DNA of 64,000 nucleotides, taken from NCBI RefSeq assembly GCF_000002515.2, contig NC_006042.1, forward strand, positions 248,001 through 312,000. Reading direction: 5' to 3'. Under the pieces are notes generated by a model that ran no database searches, had not been told where the DNA came from, and was given only the letters and a program-made list of their open reading frames with translations. Below, piece after piece: positions 1 to 10,213 of the stretch; the stretch's first letter is position 1; every line of letters starts with the position of its first letter. The stretch is from Kluyveromyces lactis (Eukaryota; Ascomycota; Saccharomycetes; Saccharomycetales; Saccharomycetaceae). Position numbers and translations under genes: made by a program.

Positions 1-653
1 TGGAAATGTTAGAAACAGCGTCAATATTGAAGAATGCCACTCACAACTCACTAGTTATCGTTGATGAATTAGGACGTGGTACAAGCACATATGATGGTTT
101 TGGACTAGCATGGTCTATTTCCGAACACATTGCCACCAACATCAATTGTTTCACATTGTTTGCTACACATTTCCATGAACTCACGACGTTGGCTGACAAG
201 CTAGACAATGTTTCTAACATGCACGTCGTTGCTCATATCGAGGATAATGGATCTCATAATTCTGATGATATAACGCTACTATACAAAGTCGAGGCTGGTA
301 GTTCAGACCAGTCCTTCGGTATACATGTCGCCGAAGTGGTCCAATTCCCAAGCAAAATTGTTAATATGGCCAAACGTAAGGCTGCCGAATTAGAAGATTT
401 GAAGAAAGATAATGATTCTCTCAAAAAGGCAAAGCTTTCACCTGAGGATATAGTGCTGGGAACAGAATCACTCAAGAAGTCGTTAAAAGTCTGGTGCAAA
501 GAGTTGAAAAAGAATAACCTTATTGATAGGCTAGATGACCCGTCCGTACAAGAAGAATGTGTCGATAAATTAAAACAGCAAATTGACAATTTGGCACGAG
601 AAGAAGATACGACATCTCTGTTTGTAGATTGGGTTCGTGACACACTATTATGA
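1..653 (+). CDS. MSH2: DNA mismatch repair ATPase Msh2, C-terminal part (5' end outside window)
   Basis: This is the C-terminal ~217 codons of a MutS-family protein; the reading frame is already open at base 1, so the ATG at base 6 is an internal Met. Msh2 pairs with Msh6 or Msh3 in the nucleus to recognise mismatches and insertion loops. Seen here: the Walker B/ABC signature [13 protein letters not shown] and the following FATHFHEL (H-loop) of the MutS ATPase, then a charged helical tail (roughly residues 120-215 of the visible part) of the kind that carries the helix-turn-helix dimer contact in MutS proteins. The family is certain. The choice of Msh2 over other MutS homologs rests on the close match in this block and on the neighbouring ARA1, HAL9/TBS1 and MPD2, since S. 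cerevisiae MSH2 (YOL090W) adjoins HAL9 and MPD2. Confidence 0.93.
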   Translation, partial: EMLETASILKNATHNSLVIVDELGRGTSTYDGFGLAWSISEHIATNINCFTLFATHFHELTTLADKLDNVSNMHVVAHIEDNGSHNSDDITLLYKVEAGSSDQSFGIHVAEVVQFPSKIVNMAKRKAAELEDLKKDNDSLKKAKLSPEDIVLGTESLKKSLKVWCKELKKNNLIDRLDDPSVQEECVDKLKQQIDNLAREEDTTSLFVDWVRDTLL

Positions 654-1239
654 TGGCCTGTTTGTAACACTTATTAGTAAGTACAGACAATTAAATAGCA
701 ACCAAAAGTACTTTTTGCCGTGATCGTGTCTGCGTCTGGAAGTTGTGTTATAATTAGGGGTTTTAAAGGGAGCAGCAGCACACACGAGCTATTAAGGTGT
801 TTTTGAGATATGCGCCGCAGCGGATATCGTTACCAGATACTTAACCGCACGCCCTCCGCTCAATGTCCCAGTTTCCCTCTTTTTCATTTTTTTGGTTGTA
901 CTTTCAGTGTTTGCTGAGAGCAATGAAATATCGGTATTATATAATAAATCATCAGTATGTTAGCAAAGGACATTGGTAAAATACCGGTATACAATATTGT
1001 TCGTAACGGAGAAACAAAAAATATTTGCAATACTCAATTCTGCGGGTGTTAAATATTGCAGATAGTGGAAGATAAATCAGCCAACGCACCAAGCAGAACT
1101 TTGAATGTATAAATATCTGCTATTACGGGCGGTGTTGTCCTTTCCATTTTCCTGATGCTGCCCAATTACCCATCTTCTTGGTCATTGAATAGATATAAGT
1201 AACATCTAAAATCTAACCGTCAAATCAGGCTCATCAACA
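654..1239. promoter_or_regulatory. MSH2-ARA1 intergenic region / ARA1 promoter
   Basis: No gene is visible. A TATAAATA box at 1108-1115 lies about 125 bp before the ARA1 ATG. An AGGGG stress-response (STRE) core is at 756-760, and a TTAGTAA Yap1-type site is at 674-680. These motifs are seen directly. That they give stress induction of the reductase is inference; each motif is short and could occur by chance. Confidence 0.4.
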
Positions 1240-2232
1240 ATGTTACATCCACTATCCACTGAAATTTACTTTACCTTCAACAATGGAAACAAGGTCCCTG
1301 CTTTTGGACTAGGTACTGCAGCTCAACATGAGAGGGTTGCGGAAACCAAACAAGCAGTCAAAGCAGCAATCAAAGCAGGTTACAGGCACATTGACACTGC
1401 ATGGGCATATGGTGTTGAAGAATACGTTGGTGAGGCTTTACAAGAGCTATTCGAGGAACGTGTCGTTAAAAGAGAAGATTTGCACATTACCAGCAAAGTT
1501 TGGCATACTATGTGGAATGACGTTGATAAGTCCTTGAACGAATCACTCGCAAGATTGAAGGTAGATTATGTTGACTTATTTCTACAACATTGGCCATTAT
1601 GCACGCAAAAGGTGCCAGATCCGCATGGTGTTGATAAAATAGCTAAGGAACCTGTTGATGATCAAGGCAATCCCCTATACGATGAAAAGGGTGATTGGAT
1701 TGAAACTTACAAGCAGATCGAGAAGATTTACTTGGATAAGAATGATAAAAGAGTGCGTGCCATTGGTGTAAGTAACTTCCCAATTGAATACTTGAAGAGG
1801 GTCTTGAAGGAGTGTAGAACAGTTCCCGCATGCAATCAAGTTGAACTACACCCTCACCTTCCTCAACGTGAACTATGTGAGTTCTGTAGTGAACACAAAA
1901 TCTTAGTGACTGCCTATTCACCATTGGGAGGGAATGGTGCTCCTTTACTAGAACTTCCAATCCTAAAGGGGTTATGTGAGAAGTACAATGCCTCTCCTAA
2001 TGATATCTTGACATCTTACCATCTAAGACAAGGCACTATTGTTATTCCTAGGTCATTAAATTCAACAAGGATTGCCAGCAATTTAGAATTTGTTCCACTT
2101 TCAGAAGAAGATGTGAATAAGTTGAATGAATTTGGTCAGAAGAATAAGAAGAGATATATCAATGGCGCAGTCAGTTCGGTGATTCCAGGTTTCAAGGAAG
2201 ATTTTCTCAAAGAGCAGCTGCAGCAGTCTTAA
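1240..2232 (+). CDS. ARA1: NADP-dependent aldo-keto reductase, D-arabinose dehydrogenase (Ara1-like)
   Basis: A 330-residue cytosolic aldo-keto reductase. The family tetrad is complete: Asp52 and Tyr57 (in DTAWAYG), Lys86 (SKVWH) and His117 (LQHWPL). The cofactor-binding end of the barrel ([13 protein letters not shown]) is present. S. cerevisiae Ara1 (344 aa) oxidises D-arabinose and related sugars to lactones and reduces dicarbonyls with NADPH. The length matches. The neighbour to the right is a HAL9/TBS1 gene and then APD1, the same order as YBR149W-YBR150C-YBR151W, which favours ARA1 over GCY1, YPR1 or GRE3. It converges on the zinc-cluster gene with a gap of only ~135 bp. The exact substrate cannot be read from sequence. 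Confidence 0.9.
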   Translation: MLHPLSTEIYFTFNNGNKVPAFGLGTAAQHERVAETKQAVKAAIKAGYRHIDTAWAYGVEEYVGEALQELFEERVVKREDLHITSKVWHTMWNDVDKSLNESLARLKVDYVDLFLQHWPLCTQKVPDPHGVDKIAKEPVDDQGNPLYDEKGDWIETYKQIEKIYLDKNDKRVRAIGVSNFPIEYLKRVLKECRTVPACNQVELHPHLPQRELCEFCSEHKILVTAYSPLGGNGAPLLELPILKGLCEKYNASPNDILTSYHLRQGTIVIPRSLNSTRIASNLEFVPLSEEDVNKLNEFGQKNKKRYINGAVSSVIPGFKEDFLKEQLQQS

Positions 2233-2367
2233 ATCTCTAACCGCCGTATGGTGTCGTTGAACATCGTAATAAGAGCTCTCAGAGCCACCTATATTCGGTT
2301 ATATATTACTAAAAAAACCTATTTTTATGGGAAGCGATATAACTATTCTATACTTTGTAGCTATGGC

Positions 2368-5300
2368 TTACCTATTTAATGAACTTATGTCCTCGAATAA
2401 AGTTGTTGGATGAACATAGCTAGCATCAGAATTGTTTCTACCACTTGAATTCATAAATGATTCCTGACTGAGAAACCTCATATCAGGTGGAAACCACCTT
2501 TCATTAAAGTTAAATCCCAAGTCGTAGTTCCTAGAGTTAGTCAAATTGTTTTTGCCGTCAGAGTTTTTTGCATTTTCCAGGATACCTTTTGGCATCTTGG
2601 CAGTATCTTCTTGTTTAGTTACTTGCTTTTGAGACTCTTTATCCCACCATGATCGGAGCATCTCTTCAGTAGAGTCGTCTGCCAGGCCGAATGGTTTCAA
2701 TAGAGCCCAAGTAGGCATCTTTCCGGCATTAGAAGATATACTCGATTCCTTGCTTAATGATGATCTTTCTTTATTGAAAACTGCAGTAATTTTTTCAGTT
2801 TCTTTACCAATGGTAACAGAAATCTCCTTCATAACCAATTGATAACGGTCACTATCCAAAGGATACGTGCAAGCTAGGGCATTTTTGTTTTTATAATGCA
2901 TGGTGCCCATTTCTAATTGGAATGATAAAAGGAAAATTGATACGAGCCATTTAATATTTTGTTGAAGGTGAAGCTCTGTTATAGAAGTGCCATTCGTCAC
3001 TCTATAATAAAGATCTTTTAACATACAAAGCAATTCAAAAGCGGCAGATGAATCAACATTATTGATCACATAGAATGATGCTGATAAGACAACTAGTAGT
3101 AAATCAAAGAAGACATGCTGCTTGTGAAGAAGAATGGTGTAGTCTTTGAAATCGATAGCTTTAGATGCTTTCAAGGTTGCTTTAAATGAATGTAATTTGT
3201 TGACCTCAAAGTATTTTGATAACTCTTCACAATCTGGTCTGAGCCCACCACCAACAATATCCCAATTATCATCAAAGAATGCTCGTGTGAAGTTGGCGAG
3301 AATAATGAATAAAGTCTCTCTTTTTATATTTATTTCAGTCATTAGAACACTCATTAATTTGAAGTTCGCAATTTTCTGACTTTCTGCTAGTTCATGATAT
3401 ATTCTGGCCAAAAAGGTTCTTTGATTATCAAGCCTTAAGTAAAGAGGAATGTTGTTTGAGTATGTAATCAAATCATCTTTGATTTCATTGATCTTCGCAA
3501 CAATTTCATCAAATGTCATAACACTTGTAACGTCCACAGAAAATAGGTATCTAGTGATCTTGTTTGAAATTTTGCATAAACACGCTCTAAAGTAGTTTAA
3601 AATGACAGGAAAATACCATGGGTTTATTTTCACCCAACCAACTACCATCGATTCATCTTTCATGGCATCCACAACATTGGCATCAGGAGAGCGACTTATA
3701 GGGCATTCCGCTTTCAAAGTTTTAAAATAGTTTCTCCCGAATGATACTGACATATCAGATTCATCAATAATTGGAGGTTTCCCCAATGTCATCGATAGAT
3801 TTGAGTCATTTAAGTAACAATAGAGCCATATCGATCTTATTTGTAAGAAATCTTCTCTTGGCAGGTGATTAAAGTTATCCAAGTAGCAAAGTTCAAGATC
3901 TCTTGCAAATTTCACAGCTACAACGAAAATGTTCAATGCAGCTTCCGTTGAAACGCAGGATCTGATATACGAGTAGAGTAGTAAGAGAGCTTGAACTGAA
4001 AGAAGGCCCTCACATACTAAAGAAATTTTATGGTAGTAGAAAAGACTGTTTTGATAACAGTCATTTTCAATTTGGAAAAGCTTTTCCGGAGTAAAATCAA
4101 GCTTATCCTTTCTATAATGGTTAGATTCCATTAAAGAATGTCTAGCATACAACGAACCTAAGGATAGCAGAATGTTGACAATCAAATGTTCCGAATATGA
4201 TATTTCTTCAGCTTTGGAAGAAAAATACTTCTCAAAAATTTTCTGACATGCCTTTGGTTCAATGACATTCAAGTCCTCTGCCGATAATAGGCTATAGTAA
4301 GTCTCCATAATTCTTTGACACCTAATCGAGTCCGGAATTGGAAGCAATTGAGATTCGTCGGATATATTTTTTACCAAACGTTTCATTTGAATGAAATACC
4401 ATCTTGAAACCATAGCTTTCACAGGAACTAAAGGTCGCAGGTATTCATCCTTGCTAATCTCTGGACAAACTTTTGTTCTAAGCCATAGTAATGTGGATTC
4501 GGTATATTGGCACGAGTTATATCTTTTTGGAGTTGCATGAACTTCGCTGTTCCTGCCTTTGGCCTCTTCAGTTTTAAGCGATTGTTCAGACTTATTTATG
4601 AAGAGTTCGCATTGTCTTCCAATCCAATCCAATCTAGTGCAATAATCCATTAGCAAAGTCATTTTCCTTCCTAGAATATCAATTTTATTATCCAAGACGG
4701 ATAGTTGTCCCTGAGTGACCATCCCTTCCAAAGAAGAATTACCTACGGGATCATTATGATGATCACGATGCTTTTGAGGATTTGTAATATTTTGAGTCGC
4801 ATTAGTAGTTGCTTTTTGCTGCTGATTTTGTCGATCATGTTCGGTGTTATCTCGCTGTTGATTTCGTTGTCGTGGAAGCTGTTGCAATGGCTGATTTAAA
4901 GAGTGATTCACTGGTGGGGGAACAACTGGATGCTGGTGCTGCGAAAGAGGCTGTGGTTGGTATTGATTATGCTGTGGCAGAAGAACAGAGTTCTGGACAA
5001 TAGAAACAGGGATCATGTCAATATGACCTGGTTGAGAAGTATAACCATTTGTGGGCGTGTTGTTAAATGGCAAAGGAGTCTGGTAGATGGAATTCACCGG
5101 CACAGAGTTGGGATAATGAACGAACACTGAGTTTTGTTCGAGTGAAGGAGAAGAAGTAGAAGTTTGATCGTTTGAATTTGATAAAAGATTATTCGGCAGG
5201 ACAGCTTCGCTTAGATTATTATTAGTCATAGGGACAGTTGAGAGGTTCTCGATCATAGTGTTTCTCTGAATTCCGTTAGAATTAGCCTTCTGTTTGAGAC

Positions 5301-5814
5301 TTATAGGATTGACTATTATTCCGGGATTGTATGCATTGCTAGCATTAGACGTAGACGGTGTACTTTTGTTATTATGATTATTATTTTCGCTGTTAGTATC
5401 ATTTTTAGTGTCAATCTGGCTACTGTTATTATTGTCCGTATCGACACTCCCATTGGCATTAGTGCTATTATTCTGATTATTATTACTATTAGTATTATCA
5501 TTATTATCATTATTGGTAATACTGTGTAATTCGCTTTTAGTAGTATCGGAACTGAATTTCGTGATTCTGCTTTTGGCTTTGGAATTCGTCCTGCGTATCA
5601 TTTCTTCATGGTAATGGAAGGTGCATGGAACTTTATATTTGATACAGTTCGAACATTTCCCAGATACAGGGTCTAAGTCATCACATTTGATCTTCCGTCT
5701 TCGACACCTGTCACAGGCCTTCGAAACCCTTTTCTTGGCGGGTTTGGTGGTGACGCCCTCGGCATGAGAAGTTATAGCTGGAATACCAGCATCCTCAGTA
5801 ATGCTACGGATCAT
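2368..5814 (-). CDS. HAL9/TBS1: Zn2Cys6 transcription factor, Hal9/Tbs1 ortholog
   Basis: An 1148-residue fungal zinc-cluster regulator. The Zn2Cys6 DNA-binding domain lies at the N-terminus, with Cys at about 34, 37, 44, 54, 57 and 64 (CDRCRRRKIKC ... CSNC ... C). An Asn/Ser/Gln-rich low-complexity linker follows (about residues 90-360), then a fungal-specific middle homology region to the C-terminus. S. cerevisiae has two paralogs, HAL9 (1030 aa, salt tolerance through ENA1) and TBS1 (1094 aa). They arose in the genome duplication, so the single copy here corresponds to both. The flanks support this: ARA1 and APD1 flank TBS1, and MSH2 and MPD2 flank HAL9. The start at 5814 leaves about 30 residues before the first zinc ligand. 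Its targets in this organism are unknown. Confidence 0.9.
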   Translation of the reverse strand: MIRSITEDAGIPAITSHAEGVTTKPAKKRVSKACDRCRRRKIKCDDLDPVSGKCSNCIKYKVPCTFHYHEEMIRRTNSKAKSRITKFSSDTTKSELHSITNNDNNDNTNSNNNQNNSTNANGSVDTDNNNSSQIDTKNDTNSENNNHNNKSTPSTSNASNAYNPGIIVNPISLKQKANSNGIQRNTMIENLSTVPMTNNNLSEAVLPNNLLSNSNDQTSTSSPSLEQNSVFVHYPNSVPVNSIYQTPLPFNNTPTNGYTSQPGHIDMIPVSIVQNSVLLPQHNQYQPQPLSQHQHPVVPPPVNHSLNQPLQQLPRQRNQQRDNTEHDRQNQQQKATTNATQNITNPQKHRDHHNDPVGNSSLEGMVTQGQLSVLDNKIDILGRKMTLLMDYCTRLDWIGRQCELFINKSEQSLKTEEAKGRNSEVHATPKRYNSCQYTESTLLWLRTKVCPEISKDEYLRPLVPVKAMVSRWYFIQMKRLVKNISDESQLLPIPDSIRCQRIMETYYSLLSAEDLNVIEPKACQKIFEKYFSSKAEEISYSEHLIVNILLSLGSLYARHSLMESNHYRKDKLDFTPEKLFQIENDCYQNSLFYYHKISLVCEGLLSVQALLLLYSYIRSCVSTEAALNIFVVAVKFARDLELCYLDNFNHLPREDFLQIRSIWLYCYLNDSNLSMTLGKPPIIDESDMSVSFGRNYFKTLKAECPISRSPDANVVDAMKDESMVVGWVKINPWYFPVILNYFRACLCKISNKITRYLFSVDVTSVMTFDEIVAKINEIKDDLITYSNNIPLYLRLDNQRTFLARIYHELAESQKIANFKLMSVLMTEINIKRETLFIILANFTRAFFDDNWDIVGGGLRPDCEELSKYFEVNKLHSFKATLKASKAIDFKDYTILLHKQHVFFDLLLVVLSASFYVINNVDSSAAFELLCMLKDLYYRVTNGTSITELHLQQNIKWLVSIFLLSFQLEMGTMHYKNKNALACTYPLDSDRYQLVMKEISVTIGKETEKITAVFNKERSSLSKESSISSNAGKMPTWALLKPFGLADDSTEEMLRSWWDKESQKQVTKQEDTAKMPKGILENAKNSDGKNNLTNSRNYDLGFNFNERWFPPDMRFLSQESFMNSSGRNNSDASYVHPTTLFEDISSLNR

Positions 5815-7900
5815 AGTTTCTGAAGAGAAATGTGTGATTTACACCGGTTTCCTCACACCTTTATTGAAGTTATAACTGCAATATGATATCTGAGTAGCAA
5901 TTACAAGTTCTCTGTAATCGTGGAAAGTGAAAATGGAGGAAGTACTGAATCTTTCTTACACTTCAATATAGTAATAATATTCGATTTTCCTTTAGAAAGT
6001 CTGGAAGAAAAACTCTTGCGGGCTGTAAAATGACCTAAAAAAGCAGATAATTTAAACCAGAAACACTCTGTCAATCTGAAAGAGTTCTCTCCTTCTCAAT
6101 ATATCCCCAAAAAGACAAAACGAATATAGTATATCCAGATTCTCAACTCTGTCTTATTGATTTCCTAAGAGATAGGTTTGAAGTGTTGATATAAACGGAT
6201 AATAAATCAGTACATAAATATTTCACGACGTTCACGATTGACGGACGATTCACAGAGTTGGGCTGAGTGAAAAAGGTAGCAAGATAAAAAAGAAAACAAT
6301 CGGCAAAAATGCTCCACTAGAAAATCAGAGGGGGTTTCCACAGGAAGTAACACAACAGGACGGGATAGAAAAACACCTACAGTAGTGAGGGGATAGGAGG
6401 GATTCGAAGCGTTATGAAGCGAACTGGCCTAGAGACGGAAATGCAAGGGAAAAGTTTTCTTGTGGTTTCCCTTTTGTTGCCGTGTCTTTTTCTTCAAGCG
6501 CAAGGTTCATGCAATAAACAATGAACAATAGAGAATGAGTAAGGAATTTTTATACACATTGTTAAAGCTACTACTGTTAACTGGATGATATCTTAAATAT
6601 TTTCTGATTGCTATGCTACCAGAAGTAAGTTAGGATTCAAAAATGGATAACTACCTCAAAAGAAAAAAAGAACAAACCATTTATCTGAGCTTTGACCCTG
6701 ATAACGCAGGGACCGACCGTTTAAGTCTGCTTATTCATTCTTGGTTTCGAACCATTTTTCTGGCTCTATTAAATAAGAAAAATGGGATGGAACATCGTGA
6801 AAAGCGTTCAATCCACCTACAGTAACCCAGGACAGTGGTAATTGGGAAAGTACTTACAGGTTGCGTAATTAACAATGGGGCGATATCCCTCTTGCACTCT
6901 TTTTACAGCGATATAGTAGAACATTTTCTTGTTCTTCTCTGCGTCTGTTTGCTTACGAAACGCGAAGGCAATTTGTTCCGAGTTGGGAAAATAGAAATAA
7001 AAAAAAAAGAAAACAATGGTTCAATCCTTTCCCAGTTTCCCCGCCAGTACCGCGTGAAGAGAACGAAATATGTAGAAACAAGTCACGTGACCAAGTAGAT
7101 ATTCGGTGGGGAAATCCAAGCGATATATAGATGCACTGAGCAATTTTATCTCAGTTGACTTGGGCCATGAGGATGGAGCCATCAATGTTTTCGGGTAAAA
7201 ATAGAAGTCCCGTGGACACTATTGCAATCTCACCGTCTTATTCCGATGCAGATCTCTCAAATAGGTCAAATGCTTCTTAAGTGCAAATAACTTTTGTAGA
7301 AAGAAGTCGTCGCATTTCCTCCCAGCTTAGTCCGCTCCTAACGTACGGTAACGTCTTGTTGCTGCTTTATCGGTTTTTCTGTTTATCCGCGTTTAGAATA
7401 TGGACACGGGGTTCAGGTTGTTCCGCTAGCGGATATAACTCGGCCGGTGGTATCCAACACTTCTTCCGGGTAAGAAATTACTAGTGGAAAAATACTTGGC
7501 TAACTCATAGAACCGCTGATGAAAGGATAAGCGACAAACCAGAGTCTCGACATCATGAGGTTCTGTGCAACGTTTCTCTCTGTCTTTGATCCCAATTTTA
7601 TCTTCTCTCACATTACCAAATCTGGGTCACTATTGTTGCAGTAAAATGAAAGACATCTTTAATGTGTAAAATATACTGCCAGCAGCGGGTTTGATTTGGT
7701 ATATTAGATATATAAATATATGTATTATATAACGATCATTGGTTTGTGAACTGATTTTATAGACATGATAACTTTTGTCTATAATAACGTAAAGGTGAAT
7801 AGAAACTGTATTTGTGCACCTTTGTGGCCCAGATTATCAGCTGGTAAAGAGCTTCGGTGCCCATTGTTCAGTTGCCCCGCTCTTCTAAGACTAGGAAGTT
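5815..7900. promoter_or_regulatory. Long divergent intergenic region between HAL9/TBS1 and APD1
   Basis: About 2.1 kb without a convincing gene. The short ORFs (for example 6643-6825, 6835-7098, 7281-7484) show no recognisable protein features and are probably chance. It contains a 10-bp palindrome GTCACGTGAC at 7082-7091 (Cbf1/CDEI type) and an AT-rich patch with TATA-like runs at about 7700-7730 upstream of APD1. Divergent orientation means both genes are driven from here, and the length suits a heavily regulated transcription-factor promoter. Confidence 0.4.
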
Positions 7901-8842
7901 ATGGGATTAATTAAGCTTTTGAAAGGGTTTTCATTGCAGAGCGAAGCGGATTCTTCTGCTACTGTAGAGAAGATCAAGGAGGCTATTGATGTTTGTGATT
8001 CAAGTGAGTGCACTGGTGATTGTGTCAATGAAGACGCAGATGAAAAAGATGCATTACAAAAAGATGAGGGAATCTTTGCGAAGTTGAAAATTGACCATGA
8101 ACAACCTTTGTATGGATCTTCAACGACTTCTAAAATACATTTTATCATTCCGACATCTCAAACTGATTGGGCGCATGATGCTTGTATGGAAAAGCCAGGA
8201 TCCGTTCAAGCTGTGATGCAAAAATGGATCAATGCTAATAGTGACAAGTACTCTGATATTGAAAGTGAAGGTGAGACCATTCGTTGTTCAGTATCATCTC
8301 TACCGATTGATTTGTTGGATATTGATGTCATGAAGAATACAAAGAATGATGTTCTTATCTTTCCGCATTTCTTAAAGATAAAAGCAGTGAAATCAGATCT
8401 TGTTGCTGAGCTTCTTAATGAAGTTGTACCATTACTTTTGAAGAATGAACGTGGAACACTACTAGCGAAAGATTACATTGAAGAAATTAAAGACAACTCG
8501 TTCATCCTTTTATGTTCTCATAGAACTAGAGATAAGAGATGTGGTATCACAGCTCCTATTCTAGAAAAACACTTTAACAAACATCTACAACGCCATCATC
8601 TTTACAGAGATAACTCAGACTTCAGACCTGGTGGTTGTCGTGTGGCTTATGTTAATCATGTCGGTGGCCACAAATTTGCTGCGAATGTTATCATCTATTT
8701 GAAGAAGACCCATCAATTAATATGGTTAGGAAGAGTAACTCCGTTGCACGCAGAACCACTAATTGAGTGCCTAATTGTACCGAACGAACCAAAATTGCCA
8801 TACCCCGAAAAAGTTCGTTGCGTGGCTAAGTATAAATTTTGA
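7901..8842 (+). CDS. APD1: Apd1-like cytosolic thioredoxin-like [2Fe-2S] protein
   Basis: A 313-residue protein; S. cerevisiae Apd1 has 316. The C-terminal thioredoxin-like ferredoxin domain carries the unusual two-Cys, two-His iron-sulfur ligand set: Cys205 and Cys214 (CSHRTRDKRC), then His253 and His257 in HVGGHKF. The spacings (9, 39 and 4) equal those of the S. cerevisiae ligands as I recall them. Family knowledge: Apd1 was named for an actin-patch phenotype, and its loss causes sensitivity to redox-active drugs such as gallobactin. The electron partners are not settled. It is divergent from the zinc-cluster gene, as in YBR150C-YBR151W. The ATG used gives an N-terminus of expected length. 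Confidence 0.93.
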   Translation: MGLIKLLKGFSLQSEADSSATVEKIKEAIDVCDSSECTGDCVNEDADEKDALQKDEGIFAKLKIDHEQPLYGSSTTSKIHFIIPTSQTDWAHDACMEKPGSVQAVMQKWINANSDKYSDIESEGETIRCSVSSLPIDLLDIDVMKNTKNDVLIFPHFLKIKAVKSDLVAELLNEVVPLLLKNERGTLLAKDYIEEIKDNSFILLCSHRTRDKRCGITAPILEKHFNKHLQRHHLYRDNSDFRPGGCRVAYVNHVGGHKFAANVIIYLKKTHQLIWLGRVTPLHAEPLIECLIVPNEPKLPYPEKVRCVAKYKF

Positions 8843-9090
8843 TTCGTCTCCAAAGCATACACTATTCACCTAAGTGTATTGGAAATTTTTTCTAGCAGCA
8901 GGAGATGTATCGTCGATGGCATAAGACTCCATTCTTAAATTTCACTGATCTGCTAGTTCGGTTTCGTCCAGCACTTATATATTTATATAGAAAAGAATAG
9001 AAACCATTCTTTAAGTCTCTCATTCGTGTAAAAAAGTTGCACATTCTTGCCATATTTATCACGGAACAGGAATGTGATGATGCTTAACTT

Positions 9091-9873
9091 CTATAACTCA
9101 TCTTGCTCTAATGGCTCTTCATTATTAAGTTCAGATATTTTGTTCAAGATCATATATCTCAGCATTAAATCCTTTGGAACATCTTTGAGATCCTTCATCT
9201 CATTTTCAATATCGGCTATCTTCTCAGCGCAATTTGTTTCATCGTTCATCTTAAGGAAATATTCTCTGCCATCTTCGCATAATTCGTCTTTATCCGAGCA
9301 GTTATCATTCACAATCAGTTGTAATACACGATCCCACTGGTCTGAAGTTACCACTGCTTGCACAAACCTTTCAAATACATCCAAATTCCTTCTACCATTG
9401 AACGTTACAATCCTGTCGGTATCCAAAGTCCACGTCAGATCATAACCCGCGTTGGTAATTGTATCAAGTAAACGATCAATCCAGCCTCTAGGGTCTTCCA
9501 GACGCGTCACATTTAGTTCGGATCTCAATGGTTTGATAATTTCTACCGCTGGAAATCCGTCCAAGCGTTTACATAGCATGTTACCAAATAATTCACAATC
9601 AACCTCAAAGAAGGCAAAATTAATACCTGATGTTAAGGCAGGATCAACAATATCAACTTCCGACAAAACGGAGCTTTCACTCAACTGTTCGAACACCGGC
9701 TTTAGTTTCTTACAATGTGAGCACCAATTGGTATAATATTTAACCACTGTGTACGTAGGGTTGGTAGCATTGAAATTGTTGACAACTCCATAAAACTGGT
9801 CTAACGACGTCACGGATTCAACTATTGCGAGGGCAACGGTTGCAATCAGAGATAGACATAAGAGGATCTTCAT
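9091..9873 (-). CDS. MPD2: ER protein disulfide isomerase-like protein Mpd2
   Basis: A 260-residue secretory protein (S. cerevisiae Mpd2 has 277). A signal peptide (MKILLCLSLIATVALA) leads into one thioredoxin fold with the active-site motif WCSHC (Cys51-Cys54). It ends in QDEL, a variant of the HDEL/DDEL family of ER-retrieval signals. Role from the family: oxidative folding in the ER lumen, partly overlapping Pdi1. A short non-thioredoxin tail of charged helices follows the fold. It lies beyond APD1 and is convergent with it, as expected if the MPD2 of chr XV and the APD1 of chr II were once adjacent. CSHC replaces the CQHC of S. cerevisiae, a mild change. Confidence 0.9.
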   Translation of the reverse strand: MKILLCLSLIATVALAIVESVTSLDQFYGVVNNFNATNPTYTVVKYYTNWCSHCKKLKPVFEQLSESSVLSEVDIVDPALTSGINFAFFEVDCELFGNMLCKRLDGFPAVEIIKPLRSELNVTRLEDPRGWIDRLLDTITNAGYDLTWTLDTDRIVTFNGRRNLDVFERFVQAVVTSDQWDRVLQLIVNDNCSDKDELCEDGREYFLKMNDETNCAEKIADIENEMKDLKDVPKDLMLRYMILNKISELNNEEPLEQDEL

Positions 9874-10213
9874 ACTTGAGTTTTAGAAGAATTCCATATG
9901 GTTTGGTTGTATCTAGTAGGGAATTCGAACCATCATCTAAGAAGCCCTTTATTTGATTGAACCACTTCTTCAAATCAAGGTATTTTATTTAATCTTTTTT
10001 TTTTTTATGGAAGTTGTATTTCTAAGCACGAGTTAATTAGAAAGTGTGAATGGGTATATGTTTATATACTTAGATTCTCTTATCCAAAATAGTTCTGGCA
10101 CAAAACATGTAGTATGTTGAACGTGAGATACACATGAGCAATGCACAAGTGAAAGATGTGAAACACTATTTATTAAGATGCAGAGTCATGTCTAGAAATC
10201 GTATATAAAATGT
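9874..10213. promoter_or_regulatory. MPD2 upstream / PRM10 downstream spacer
   Basis: 340 bp between two minus-strand genes, with an oligo-T run at about 9994-10007. The GAATTCGAACC at 9921-9931 resembles a reversed tRNA B box, but the flanks do not pair into a T-arm. No gene is seen. Confidence 0.3.

Noticed and set aside
7083-7090. TCACGTGA boxes considered as centromere CDEI
   Set aside because: None is followed by an AT-rich CDEII-sized block and a CDEIII-like TTCCGAA core.
9047-9736. Plus-strand frames of 132 and 94 codons opposite MPD2
   Set aside because: They mirror the MPD2 coding frame and are Ser/Ile-rich without family features; shadows.
9921-9931. tRNA B-box-like GAATTCGAACC (minus strand)
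   Set aside because: The flanking bases do not form a five-pair T-arm and no A box or acceptor pairing is present. Similar hits at about 6391 and 13356 fail the same way.
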